Origin: Dictyophora rubrovolvata
Taxonomy: Eukaryota > Basidiomycota > Agaricomycetes > Phallales > Phallaceae
Assembly: GCA_029959195.1 (NCBI GenBank)
Contig: CP114127.1
Coordinates: 868,001-932,000 of the forward strand
DNA length: 64,000 bases
Direction: 5' to 3'
Position 1 is the stretch's first letter; each line of letters begins with the position of its first letter. A program made the translations under genes and the position numbers. The notes below the pieces were generated by a model. The model made no database searches. It saw nothing but the letters and a program-made list of their open reading frames with translations, and had not been told where the DNA came from. This document shows positions 21,342 to 33,917 of the stretch, piece after piece.

Positions 21342-22635
21342 TTAAGCGTCATACGATGGGTTTCTTTGTGAGGAACCGATTATATTGTTCATTTTCTTCT
21401 TAGTAGTTCGTGCGATTCTTTTTCTTGGAGGGCTAAGGTGCCTTGCCCTCACATGGGCTGTGACTTCATCTAAGCGTTTGAATCGCATCGAGCTGCATAT
21501 ATCATGGGAACGGTTTAGCTGCCAGTCTAGCGCAAATTTATAGTGGTTTGAACGTACCAATGTGGGCAAGGATGTTGCTTTCCGCCATTCAACGTTCTGA
21601 CATGTCGCAGTCCGACTTGTTTCGAGGAGAACCATTTGTTGCTGGAAGAATGGGAAACAAAAAACCACCATCAGTCTCTACAATCCGGGAATTTCATGCT
21701 GCGCATTAAAGCCCATACCAGTTACACCAAACACCGTGTGGCCTAGATATAACTGCATCTTCCGACCGTATATGTTCTATAACATCAGCTATGGAAGCAA
21801 ATATTCTAAACGGAGAAGTGCACCCGGCCAGTCTGCAATAATGTCCTGAACCATGAGGGCCTTGGAAAACCAATTGAGAAGAATTTGGGGAGATTTCTGA
21901 AATGTTACGCAAATCGATGAGACCGTGAGCGTGTTCTAAATTGAAATTGACGCTAGTTGGGGCGGTTGTTGATGGTTCCACATGGAGGGAAGCTGTCTGG
22001 ATGACAAGACGCCGACCAGGTGCGTTCTGAGCTGTCACCGTGTTTGACCCCGCGTACTTTTTCCACAAGGGAATGTCATCAAATTGGCTATCACGAAATC
22101 TAACATTAGAGTCATATTCATCGAATCCCAAGCCACAGTTATTGTTCAGTCCTCTTGCGTGGCTGATATTGGTGCCTCTTTCAAACCCGGAATCCGAATC
22201 CGCGATCAATGACAGGCAAAGTTGTTCGCTGGCCAGATTGCCGTCAGCTATCGCAAGTATGGTCAATTGAGATTTTATCAAAGTTCTCTATGTTTGTTAA
22301 TCACTCACCAGATTGATGAGTCAAATGCTTATAATAGTCCGGAGCCTGAGGGTTACTATCGCCAAGACTTGAGACATGTCCGTGGATAGAGCCACCGCAG
22401 AGACGGTGACCGCACCATCCCAGTCCCAGACTCAACGTACTGGTCAAAAATTGAAACAAAGACTGAGGATCAGTTTCCGGTACATAATGCGGAATATATG
22501 CTCGTACGTCAATTCATTTGTATCCCATTCATGACTATAGCCCTGTTGGCTGTCGGAATCGAGTTTTCCGCTAGAGTCATAATATGCATAGATGGGCTCC
22601 ATTTTGAATGAAAGGTTTGGAGGAGTCGATTTCAT
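21342..22635 (-). CDS. C2H2 zinc-finger protein, probable transcription factor
   Basis: Five or more exons on the minus strand. Exon 1 starts MKSTPPNLSF; the second contains LGWCGHRLCGG and ends KHLTHQS; the large third exon contains the first finger-like segment, CRLAGCTSPFRIF...HIRSE. Splicing GTATGGG near 21708 to CTTCCAG near 21650 yields WCNCNKWFSSKQVGLRH. A further splice, from GTACGTT near 21558 to an AG near 21495, yields CPHCSMRFKRLDEV with a following H-x4-H, a canonical C2H2 finger. The tail is basic (PPRKRIARTTKKK), a possible nuclear signal. Only after these splices do the Cys and His pairs line up, which supports the exon model. Target genes are unknown. Confidence 0.6.
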
Positions 22636-25111
22636 ATATAAACAACAGCTCTTAGAAATATTTGGGCTGTATGGAACAGCATTTAAACGTTTGCCAGTGT
22701 CCCCACGACTTATTCAGCCGGTAATTCAGTACTCGGCTAATCGTGAACCTACCGAGCCTGCTCAGGCGATTTCACGTCATTGGATAATACGGGTCCGCTG
22801 TCGTACGCGTAATATGCTCTTCACTACATAGTTTCACTTTTTTGAGAATTATTGATAGGGGCCTGTCATGGCGTATAGCCGTCCTATAAAATAGATTGAT
22901 TTTTGCCGATTTGCGCATTCCACTTAGCGACAAGGACGCCGGTCGACTGAGTAAAAATAACCTTTTTTGCAAATCCTGATCAACTTACAAAAATTCTGAC
23001 TTGCCAAAAAGGAATCACATAATATACCCGATGTGGTGCATGCGGTGTCAAGGTGTTAGTTCGATAAGGGCATACACCAACACAGGTTTATTTTTACATA
23101 CGCCGCTCAAGCTGTCGCGCAAGACTCGCACAATTACTATCTTTCTCACTTCTGTTTAACGGTCGCACTGCCAGTGTTTCCATTTTTTTGATTTTTGATT
23201 TTCTCCCTTAGCTATTTCCTTATGATATATAACTTTCTGCTCTATTATATTTCCTCCTTTTAGACTCCCTCTATTGCTACTAGCTCCGGCTCGCTCTCGG
23301 ACGCTCTCTTCAAATGACCTTGACCACGGTAAAAAAATAGCTTTCTTAAAACATAAACTGTTTAAATGCTATTGTGGCACACTCGAATAACCTTATATCA
23401 AGAAAACATGTAAAATTCATTCGAGCCAAGGTCTATCTGGCATCTACCAGAAGCGCTCCGCGTCGCAATAGTTTTATGTTATACATTTCTCCGCCGACCG
23501 CATTCTACTTAAGCCCGATTTAACAAAATTAGTACTGACGTGAAATGAATATATGTATGTCCTAACACCTAGTTGAGAGCTACTACTATGGGCGGCGCTA
23601 CTCCAATTCCATGCCTGGTTCCTTGACAGTTACATTAGATCGATTGACGCTGCGTCCTGGGTATAAATGGCGATACACAGCCTTTTTTTTTTAAAAAAAA
23701 AACCTATGAGTCTTTAGTACAGAGATCAGATATAACACACCGAAAAATCCACCATGACTCACAAGTAATGTCGCATGACTCAACGTAAGAATTTCAATCG
23801 GCTGCGTCCCAAAGGTATATTTTCGCGCAAACTTAGTTACGAACAGCGCTGATAGTAAAACCCTCTTGGCCTTTCTTCGTTCCGCTCGGTCGTCATCACT
23901 GCCAGCAACAACCGAGTCCGGAATCGGGCCCGGATGGAAAGAAAGATAAGATATGATGACATGTGAAGCTTTCAGCGGCAAACCGACTAGTCCAGGTTGT
24001 TTCCTTGTCGAAGTGCAAAGGTCGTGTGGTGTTCAATATTTGTGATTTCGTATATAAGTCATCACGGACTGGACCAAGCCCACTGGGCCCCACGAACCTC
24101 CATGATCTCCAAGACACAGGTTTATCGAATTGCTGGCGGCCAATAAATGGATTGCACTGAAGATGTGCGAAACGTCAAATTTTCACCCAGTGCCATGGTC
24201 AAAAGAGCAGAGTCATACCGTACACACCCCATCATACCCTTGTATCGCCCATTGATTTTCAATTTTTCATTTAAACTACCACATGCCGTAAGGACGAAAA
24301 ATATTATGGCCGATATATTTCTCCGTGGTAGTAGGTTGGGATCAAGGCAATTCGTCGAAGGGAAATGGTACCTTGTGGATAGGGGTACCGAGGGCGGAAA
24401 GAGCCATGGCAACTTTTTCCCGCCATAGGGAATGAGATAAGCACTGCTTGTTAGTCTGGTCGACGATACCTAGGATGCACCAGTTCGACGGAGAATTATA
24501 GACCACCCCAAATCGTGTTTGGCGGTTCTTTTCCTCAAACTCTTGCGTATTATTATGATTGGTGGATATTATTCGTGTATACCGCTCCGTGGTCCATCTT
24601 TGACATGTTCTAGGGTTTCAAGTGCGTAACAGCGTGGAAACGATTGTCCAGCGCCAGCAATTGCCATGTTCCGTGTACATAGCATGTCGGCCGTTTCAAC
24701 AGCGATGGCATCGCTCATTTAAGAACTGGGGTGTGTTCATGAGTGGCTCCACGACAGAAAGGAAGATGCAGGCATTGACCAATGGCCACTGGCCTGGCGA
24801 GTACAAACTAATTACGTAAACCTTCTTAGGTGTGTGTGTCGCTGTTGCTCCGATGTTGCAGCTCTCCACTAACTGTTCTTTTTCGAAACAAAGCATTGGA
24901 GTGCATGGCCGTTGATTGACCGTTGACGTTAAGGCGGAAGGCCACTGAGCTGCATTGCATTCTAGTTCGATGACCAATCATCACCTTGTCATCACCGCAT
25001 CGGCATGCATCGCAATCATTCCCGAGTTGACCGCTCCCGCGAGCCCGTGTGAAGCGAAGACCTAGTCCCAAATAGGTTCAAATAACCCCATCAAGGGTTA
25101 AGTCTGGCGCA
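22636..25111. other. Intergenic, no supported gene
   Basis: This is 2.5 kb without a recognisable gene. Minus-strand text near 23691-24117 and plus-strand text at 24147-24428 have some coding-like composition but no domain or consistent splicing. A homopolymer junction (T9 then A10) occurs near 23682-23701. Confidence 0.4.
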
Positions 25112-26589
25112 ATGGTGCCCTCTCACCTTCTTTTGCGTTCTCCCATAACCTCGATGCACGTCTTGTCAGCGGTTTTAGCAAGCGTTCTCCTTGCTACTTC
25201 AACTAGAGCAGGCGAGGTGCGAAACAAACCCGTTCAGGATTCATAGACTTGTTTACTTATTTGAACACAGAGCACCAACGCAACATGTACCCAAGATCTA
25301 TATGTAAGTTTTATTTACGTCCGGTATGATTGAAAAACCACACTAATCTAATCCTTGGGTAAAGCTCACGAATAAGGAAAACGTAGATCCCTGCGAATGT
25401 GTGCTTTTCTGATTGTAGTACGACGATTTACTGATCACCCTTCTGATCATAGTGGCCGTCATGTTGGAAGGTGCATGTTTCAACGGCAGTACGTCCCCTG
25501 TGCAGTCCTGTTACCATTTATCCTTCGTTGGTACTCATAATCTGACTAGACTTCTTTTTGCCCGCTCTTCCCCAAGGGAAGCAATACGACGGTCCATTGC
25601 CCGAGGGTTCCAACACTTGTCAGTGCAGTTCGGTGACATATTCCGTAGTACAGGCCTGTGCCGCTTGTCAAGGTGGTTCCATCACTCCGTAAGCGACGTC
25701 CACTTCCAATAATTACTTTCCACAAGTTCTGATGTATGTAGCTGGCAAATGTGGAGTGCGAACTGTGTACCGAGCCATATCGCCATAGGCAGGTATGTAT
25801 TTCGCCACTTGCTCTTGGAATGCTTTCCCCAATCACGATCTTTCAGCTATCCGATTCATTTGCCAGATGTATCCGTGCCAGCATGGGCCTTTGTCAACGT
25901 CACTGTAAGTCTTCATGTCGTGCTGTCAGGAACCACAAACAAACCGTCATGCTCGTATAGCTGAATGGCACATTCAACGCAATGGAGGCTTCGGCAGCAG
26001 CGAGTTGAGCCTTTTCCTTCTCCACTGCACTGAGAAGACAAGCTGATATCCAGGTCTCTAGCTCTACCAGAGTCTACGTTGGCTGCTTCTACCGGCGCTT
26101 CTGGCAGTTCCACCAGTCCCTCCAATTCGAGCACTTCGCCTGCAGGCAATTCAAAGTCTTCAAACCACACCGGCGCTATCGTAGGAGGTGTCGTTGGGGG
26201 TATAGTCGCATTAGCCTTGATCTGTCTCGGTGCATTCTTCGTGTACCGTCGCCAGCGTAATTCGCGCCGCAGTCAACCTCGACCCGTTCAAGAGAAAGTC
26301 GACATGACACAGCCCAACTATCGATACACCGATTCATACAGTTTAGCACCTCCCAGACTATACGTGAGTTTCTATACATAAATCAGTTACTTGACTTGAC
26401 CCTGAACATATCGATCTTCTCTGCATAATGCGTAAACAGGACCCCGCCGATCCGACCACATTCCCACAGTCACCGGCACCGACAATGTCAAACAGTCTTT
26501 GGACAGGATCGACCAGTCCGCCTCCCACATCGCCAGGCCACAAACACGGCAATTCCAGCGGATCATATTCAGGCTTTCCGGAGCTATGA
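25112..26589 (+). CDS. Single-pass plasma-membrane protein with Cys-rich ectodomain
   Basis: A gene of about eight exons. The N-terminus has a signal peptide (MHVLSAVLASVLLATS, from either 25112 or the inner Met at 25154). The ectodomain reads NVDPCE, then YDGPLPEGSNTCQCSSVTYS, ACAACQGG, and a Trp/Cys segment followed by PAWAFVNVT, an arrangement common in agaricomycete type I membrane proteins. A Ser/Gly/Thr linker leads to one helix, IVGGVVGGIVALALICLGAF, and a short basic tail starting YRRQR. The last exon is Pro/Ser-rich and ends GFPEL. The layout resembles Mid2-like wall sensors, but no function is established. Several introns are only about 45-60 bases; the exact junctions at 25300-25480 are uncertain. 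Confidence 0.55.
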
Positions 26590-27262
26590 TCTTGTTTTCG
26601 CAAACCACATTTGCTATTCCGGACCATTCGGACTGCGTTGGTTGGTGATCTGCATTGATGGTCTGGTAATCCGCGAAAAAAAAGCTTCTTGGATACGCGC
26701 GCGCGCGTGTGCGTATGTGTAAACCTGTGTTTGTATTGTCTACTTCTTGCTAATGGTGATGGGACTTACGTGTGTGGGCTTTTTGTTTAATTGTTCTTAA
26801 AAGAGCATTCTTAAAAGTTTTTATTTACTTCCGTATTTATTATCTCTGAATATAGAGATGGGTTTGTTTTTCGTTTCGGGTCCTCGTTTGATTGGTGTAC
26901 TCCCTCGTATCGTCCTCCAGAACCTAATCATTACCGCCATCACTGCTATACTTACCATCGAGATCATCATTATTACCATTGACATCATCTATAATAACGT
27001 TGTGCAGATCAACCTAATTCTGCATCACACGTCTGCAGTATCAACTACAATAGATTATCCGTAGGCGATAACAACAATATCATACATGATGGGAAAAAAC
27101 ATTTGGACGATGCCCATTACCGCCAGCGCAAACACTACATAAATAACGACACTTTGCATATCATTTTTCATGTTTATATGCGCAACAACGCTTATGTTTT
27201 TAATATTGAACATTCTGTCAAAAATACGTTTAATCAATTACTGAATGGGTAATAGTGTGTAA
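26590..27262. other. Intergenic with CG/GT microsatellite
   Basis: The 3' flank of the membrane-protein gene contains an alternating CG then GT run at about 26694-26720. The rest is AT-rich without a gene. Confidence 0.5.
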
Positions 27263-28923
27263 TTACCATTTAGCAGGCTGGATGTCATTCACAGATCCGG
27301 GAGGATTATCATAATCATTGTCCAAGTTTTCTGCATTCGTACTTTCGGGAGTGGCAAGTTCCACAAGTAAAGATCGATGGACATGCTGGAGAACATTTGA
27401 GAATTGGAGCGATGGTAAGGTTACTTGGGTAGCTTCGATTCTAGCATCGTTGAGGCGGCGAAGATCCAACATAAATTCGGCCACTAGAATGGCTGACAAG
27501 CTCAAAAATAAATCATGATGAGAATTATGAATATTAATGGAAAGTATGTCAACTCTCACGAACCCTAGAAAGTAGAAAAAGCTTCTGCCGCCGGAAGAAG
27601 CGTGGTGCTTAAGAACTAATAGTCAAGTTTTAAATGAGAGCGGTTGACGCAAGAAAGAACTTGAAGTGCATTTACATGTACATTGACAGCTATCACCTAA
27701 GAGAAATGAAAAGTTTGCGTGAATAGACTGATTCTTTCACTCAATATTTACCAAGGACATGACTGCATCGGCAACCGTAATAACAATCACAAAACTTGCA
27801 GAGCCATTAGACAATCATGACCATTGCTAATATGTACATACTGAGTGCTCACCAACACCTTGCGATACCTGGAATTCACTTGTTAACACTTTTCCAGGAC
27901 TTGATCAAAACTTACTTTGTGTAAAAAGTACAGAAACAAGATCGAAACCACTTTGGATGCCAGCTTCTTTTTTCATTTCCCATATGCCTCGCAACTTCCA
28001 CATGCAAATGCCGAAAACAAGAAGGTCAGTGAGGATGACATTGATATTACTAATAGCCACCAGCAGTACAGGCAGCTGATCTAACATATGTATTTTTGAT
28101 TAATACAGATAATACTTAAGATGAGTATGAGATATGCCATTACTAATGAAAAATTGAGACATTCAATTGTCATTGTGTAAGGGATAAAATATGAATTCGA
28201 TTCCCGACCTTTTTGGATCACATCCAGAGTATGCTATGGTCTCTGAATAATGAAGCGTAAGATAATTGGAGGCGGGGTTTGGATGTTTCTTACGATACAG
28301 ATACAAAATTAAGCCCGAAAGAAAGCCAAAGACTAGAGCTATGGCAATTTTTTTATCCCCCCGGCATATTGAATATGCTCGGGCGACCAACAATCCTGTA
28401 AAAATCATTAAATGGACTTGAAATTAGTCTAATAAATGTGGAGTACATGCCTTGAACACCAATATATCCCAACAATGACATGCACTTTGTCATATCAAAA
28501 AGTATATTACAAGTTCTTTGAGTTTCTTTAATTTCTGACAGTCTTATGATTAAAATGTTTTTTACCTGGCTGATGTCTTCAAGTCATTGGAAATGAACAA
28601 CGAGAGCGTGCAATTATTATCAGGGATCATATATATTTATTATACTGAGCTTGGTGCTTACCGACACATTGTTAAGTGAGAACCAAAGTCCTTGATAAAT
28701 TGGGGGTGCATATCTTGCCATAACGAACAAAAATGTAGGCAGGCCGAATGATTTAAACCACATATATTCCATCTCTTGTGGAAGCTTCAAAAGAATAGCA
28801 TAGCAAATCAGCGCTAGAGTTTTGTGTTCCATCATCATGATGCAAGCTTTTCTTCATGGAGTTCAGTTGCTCACTCAGAGAACTGATCAACGACCAGCCG
28901 TAAATATCACTAATATTCCCCAT
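27263..28923 (-). CDS. DUF6533-type seven-helix membrane protein
   Basis: Minus-strand exons encode a multi-pass membrane protein typical of agaricomycetes. The DUF6533 region near the start reads KTLALICYAILLKLPQEMEY, then FGLPTFLFVMARY, matching the family pattern of a hydrophobic segment, a charged E-x2-x-W stretch and an L/F-x-RY end. Later exons hold VARAYSICRGDKKIAIALVF (28163-28408), NINVILTDLLVFGICMWKL (27905-28087) and a C-terminal exon with SAILVAEFMLDLRRLNDAR (27263-27559). The start MGNISDIYGWS at 28923 is inferred by position. Exons near 28440-28560 and 27600-27860 are unclear. These proteins look receptor-like, but their ligands and roles are unknown. Confidence 0.6.
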
Positions 28924-29626
28924 GTTGATTAAGCATGAGAGTCAAGGTACAAAAACGAACACATACCTCTCATACGTTTGCTGAATAATACTGTTTATAG
29001 CCCCAGTGGTTAGGCTATTGTTTGTGCTGTTCATAATGTGAAGGCAACGCTGGGGGGAACGTTCAAGTTAGTGATCAGACTTAGGTGAGTTTAAGTGGGT
29101 GTGACTTGAATGCCAAACACTTATGTAAATACGGTTTTTGTCGTAAATCAAAACATTTTCAGATCATCTTGCATCAATGCGCTCGTTGATATCTCCTAAG
29201 AAGGCGAGGCAAGAGGGTAGTTCGGTGAAACCCATTAAATCAGAGTTGCTTGTGCCGGTGCTCGGCGGGCGCGTCTCAGATGGGGAGATCAGAAGATGCC
29301 AAATACAAGGCCAAAGAAGGGGGACTGATGTTGAATTAAAAATTGTCTTTTGTCCTTTTCTAACGCAGGCGTTCCCAAACCATTACTAGTATGACAAGAA
29401 GTTTAAGAAACATCTACATTCCGTTGCTGTCATATGTAGCTCGAGGCTCGAGCTCACGAAACCATGCTGTGGCACAATTAAATTTCTGATGGCCTTTCGG
29501 ATTTCCAAAAGTTCAGAGCGGACTCAGCTCATATGCTGATGCTGTCGATGATTGATGAAGGGTGTCAGAAGGTAATGGCACGTGTATGCGTCGCCACATT
29601 TTATGATGCGTAATCTTAGTAGATAC
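28924..29626. other. Intergenic, nothing recognised
   Basis: No gene or repeat recognised between the seven-helix gene and the LTR fragment. Confidence 0.4.
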
Positions 29627-29784
29627 TGTAACGAAGTTTCGCCGTATTCTTACACGGTATACCACAGAACGTCGTTATCTTTATTTATTGTACCTTTAGT
29701 CAATACTTCGACCAAAAATACCGAGCACACGGGCTTCTATTTACGACACCCTAATCACCTAATAAACTAAGGAACGACCTAACA
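29627..29784 (+). mobile_element. Probable LTR of a truncated retrotransposon, with primer-binding site
   Basis: A 158-bp block starts TGTAACG and ends CTAACA, the TG...CA ends of long terminal repeats. It is followed at once by GTTGGTGTCCGA, where TGGTGTCCGA would pair with the CCA-ended 3' terminus of a tRNA and act as the primer-binding site. No second LTR or polymerase frame follows before the P450 gene, so only the 5' end of an element would remain. This is an inference from structure. Confidence 0.4.
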
Positions 29785-30344
29785 GTTGGTGTCCGATTTT
29801 CTCAGTCGTGCTGTCAGGCGTGTAACTAGAATACTTCTAGCCGAGGAAACTACATCTCGATTCCTAGGAAACCCCTCTAACGGGTCCCAGGGTAGAAACT
29901 GCTTCAACGACGCTAATACAACTTCTACCTATACCGAACGTTATTCCAATATATATGGACAAGTAATCAATGCAATTGGTCTAACCAGATACATTTACAT
30001 TTATAAACCGCCAATGCACATTCGGACTACTGATCGCAATATGGAGCATACATCGGCCCATTATCTTTTGTCAACGCAGTCAGTGTCGTTCAACGTACGT
30101 TAATCTGCTAACTAGCTCAGTCTGGGCGCGTTCAGAGTGGTGCTGAGAGATGTTGAGGTAGCAACGACGGCGACTATAATAAGATATCATTTCGACAAAA
30201 AGGATAAATTTGTCAATGTTAAATATCAAAAGATATGAATGTCAAATCTGATAATAACACAGTAATCAAAGCTGTACCGGTACTGGGGTATGAACTTATT
30301 GGTACAGCCGATTGCCCCGAAGATTCCACATGTATCTGAGCATC
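29785..30344. other. Possible retrotransposon leader, no gene
   Basis: The sequence after the primer-binding site has a weak open frame at 29786-30103 without gag or protease features. The rest is non-coding 3' flank of the P450. Confidence 0.3.
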
Positions 30345-32399
30345 TTAGTACTTTCGACGATACTTCAACGCCACCGATTTTTCAGGCTTTCCGATCCCAA
30401 AAAGCCGGTATTCAGGTATGCTCCGCTCGCTTTTACAAGGGGCCCTGTCAGCAAGACCGAATTCGAACTGACCCATCAATATGACCGTTACGACCTTAAT
30501 CATAATCTTGGCCAAACGCTGTCCAGTACAAGTATGCAAGCCTATCAACTCCCGATATGTCTATGATAGAGATTATATCTTTACGGAGTTGACATACCTG
30601 CTCCCCATCCGAGAAAATCAGTTGGCTCATCTGTATAGCCTCGTGCAGGGTTGAATTGAGAAGGGTCCGGGTATAGGGTTTCATCGAGATGGACATCCGA
30701 GGTGAGATACAACACGAACCCTCCCTTTTCCACCGTTGTGTGGTTCCCGATTCCTTCAAGCCACTCATCGTTTATGTTCCGATCTTTAGACAAACCAGTC
30801 CGGTCAGCTTGATTAGTCGGCGATAAGTCGAGCGGGTCTCCAACATTCATTCGTGGCACGGCATTGATCAGCACGAGACGTAACGTCTCTCTTAAGCACT
30901 TCTCCAAAACTGGCAAGGAGTTCTCCCACGTTGAGAGGTCAAGCTGTGAGAGCGAGTCTAGAATGCGTTGAAAAGAATGTGCGGGGGGATCCTCGTGAGT
31001 AGATTGTACATGTTCCTTGAGGAAGTCCTCAACTTCTTTCTCGACTTGAAGCTTCCATTGCGGATGTTCGCATAAAAAAATTTGAAGCCAAGGATAGACG
31101 CTGCTGCTACTTCCTCCTGCGGTGAATAAAGCCATTATAAGACGCTGTGCGACATGTTAGTTGCATTTCACTAAGAGAAGTTGGTCATCTATACTTCTGC
31201 AATAGCTCCATTGTCTATCCCAGGTCCTTCTCTGTCTTCTTCCAACAGCGTCTGAAGTATATCCTGCTGTTGATTGTCGTTTATCGCGAGACGCCGTTCT
31301 TCAACGGCTTTGACAAACAGATTATACAGACGTATACCGCCTACAAAACGTTTCGCTTTCTTGTAAAGTAAAGAAACAGCGCGGAAGGGATTCGATAGTA
31401 GTACAAAGACCATTGACCATAGGGACGTGAGGGGCTGGATTGGGAAATCAGGTAAACCGTTGGCTTCTTCGATAGCTATCAATCCTGAGATTGTCTCCTT
31501 GATCCTAGAAGGATTAGAAAGAATTTCGGATCCGAGGGTGATGCGGAGGATAGGGATGATCAACAACTACACAAAATAAATCTTTGGTGGATAATAGAAG
31601 TACGTTAACATACCCTCCGTAATTTGTCAAACGGATCCAAAACACCTTGCTCGTTCCAAGAATGAAGTTCAAAGTCAATGTCTTTGAGTATCATCGAGGG
31701 GTCTGCGATGAAAAAGGTTAAGTCTCAGTGTTTTTCTCAATGATTGTGACACGTACATTTCTCCATAATATCTGGCCGAACTACTTTCCGAAAGAGCCAA
31801 GCAAAGGGTGTTGAAGGTAGGAAGTTTGGATCATCTTTTGCGACGTCAGTGCTTTGAGACTTAGTCAGAGGGATTATGTTTTTAATTGTCGATGTCTATT
31901 TATCATTAAGTCAGGAATCACTCATAGTAAAAAATCCGCTTGGGCGCACCATCAGTGCATAACCCATTGTTGAATTGAACCTCCGGTCAGTTAGAATAGT
32001 TCGACGGACTGCGGAGCCAAAAGGTACGAGAACACGATTCTGCGAACTATCATCAGATATCAAGACCGAATAATTTTAAATTTGAACACGCACTTCTTGT
32101 ACCCGGAACTTGAACCAAAGTTTCGTTAATCGCATCTTCCCGGTAAAACAATCCGTACACCCGATTTTAAAAGTATAAGCCCAATTTGAAAGAAAGCCAT
32201 ATGGATCGACGAAAAACGGTGGACTTCCGAGAGGCCAAGCGTTAGGGAGTATATGGACAAAAAGTCTCCCGTCTAGTGCATCAATTTCTTCGAAATTCTT
32301 CACAAAATTGGCCAGTGTTCGAGACTCGATGATGTATCGAACTAGAAGAGCCACAGGAATAACTGCGCACAATAATATGACTTTGAACAGTGTGATCAT
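30345..32399 (-). CDS. Cytochrome P450 monooxygenase
   Basis: Minus-strand exons give a complete P450. An N-terminal membrane anchor (LFKVILLCAVIPVALLV) comes first, followed by the substrate-binding region in small exons to about 31570. The I-helix MALFTAGGSSSSV lies in the last large exon, with ETLR (K-helix E-x2-R) near 30890. The heme-binding loop is split by an intron at about 30546-30598: spliced, it reads FLGWGAG then LHTCTGQRLAK, with the Cys ligand. Related fungal P450s usually have GAGRHPC here, so Leu replaces Arg and Thr replaces Pro. P450s oxidise small molecules using electrons from a reductase at the ER; the substrate cannot be told. No disabling change is evident. A rearranged partial copy lies at 47920-49110. 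Confidence 0.85.
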
Positions 32400-32624
32400 T
32401 GTACAACTTACGAGAGACGTTACGATGTCATATTACATTCACATGCGCTGACATCTTTAGCTGTTTTTAGCCTGAGAGGGAATTAGGGAATGCTTTGTTT
32501 TAAATAGACGCCCGTTACAAAGCCATGTCATACGCCGTGAGTCGGAAGCAAAATTAGTGGTCGATAACGATACGGTACAATAACGCGGGAATTACAAAAG
32601 ATTATAAGCTAATGATACTGAGAA

Positions 32625-33917
32625 TTACAAGAGTGTAGAATAACGGTTATTAACTGAAATAGTGTAAACGAGTGTGATCAAAGTTCGAGTTGCTTCTGCT
32701 CTTCGTAATTCGACTGCGCCATGGAACGCGTTATCCCACCATCGTTCTTTAGTGGGCGTTCCTCGCCATTCACTGCAGTAAAGTTCCTTTATATATCTAC
32801 CATCATGATTAAATCGCCAATCTTGAACTCTTTCGAAGAAATCAGGCGATATGCCATACTGTTATTCAAAACGTCAATGGCGGATCCGACGATGCCTTAT
32901 GGAAGGTATACGTACACCAGATGCCGCTAAAACTAGACTCGGAGGAATAGATGTCCGACCCATCTTGAATTCGATGCGGGTTATGGCGGTACAATGAAGA
33001 ATACTATCTGCGGGGATGGGTGCGCCTACCCACGGAACAGAAGCGAAGGAGAAAGAACCAGAAGATCTTTTGGAATGAGTGTAGGGAGATCGATGATCAT
33101 GTAGATCGCGTGACGATGGATAGCTAACAAAACGGGAAACAAGGTACATCTGAAACATGACAGATGCATTAGAAACGACACGCTATAACAGGAAACTTTT
33201 GAGAGCGTACCCATTTGTCGTTCCATCCTCCTATAGACGTCCGGATCTCGAATTCCGAATAAAGAGGTATTTCGTTTGTAATAGCGTAGTAGGTTCCTGC
33301 AAACGATCCATGTTTAGGTTTTAGAAAATAGCCTCATAATAGTCGGTCCATACCTCGGTTAGTTATCCAACCACCGTCGTAATCTTGGAAGTAAGGAAAG
33401 TATTCAGTTTCAAATTTAGATAAAGCCTTGTTATTTATCTGGAATATAACATGTTACTAAATCCGTATACGAGTTTTTCAATGAACTCACTTTTTCATAT
33501 CCGCCCTTATTCAAAAACAAACCAAAGTCGCACATATCCCGACAGGCTTGCGCTCTGCAGACTGACTGGCGCTTGAAAGGATCTGCACCAACAAGAGCGT
33601 TGTGGGTAGCTAGGCGTTGTCGTAACAATCTCGTTTCGATAAAGCCTTGAAGAGTACGTTTCAGTTTCGCTTTCATAGAGGGGAAAGACCATGTGGGAAC
33701 TATTAAAGAATTGAGTTAGCCCAGGACGAAAAGACGAGAACTAGAGCTTTGGAGTGAGCTTACGGAGCCTTTTCCATAGCAACCCTTTGGTGTTTACGAG
33801 CTTCAAGATAAAGACCAGACCATTAATTAATGAAGATAACCTAATATTCGTTTCGACGGACACGGTGATATTATGCCATCTTTGCTGAACCAGAGGCAGT
33901 TGAAGAGAAGAAGGCAT
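32625..33917 (-). CDS. THEM6-like protein, hotdog-fold thioesterase family
   Basis: Six minus-strand exons encode about 330 residues. The start at 33917 gives an N-terminal hydrophobic segment (LINGLVFILKLVNTKGLLWK). Next come ATHNALVGADPF, CDFGLFLNKGGYEK (the conserved D-x-N/x-H/F-x-N-x-x-Y position of this family), GGWITNRGTYYAI, EFEIRTSIGGWNDKWMYLVS and LHCTAITRIEFKMGR with PPSLVLAASG. A final intron (donor GTACGT near 32925) leads to a C-terminal exon, GISPDFFERVQDWRFNHD to the stop at 32625. The spliced order matches fungal 4HBT_2/THEM6-type proteins, which are hotdog-fold and mostly uncharacterised; enzymatic activity is not proven. The downstream neighbour is the P450 on the same strand, with about 225 bp between. 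Confidence 0.75.

Noticed and set aside
24147-24428. A 93-codon plus-strand gene at 24.1 kb
   Set aside because: Coding-like in length only; no homologous feature or splice context was recognised.
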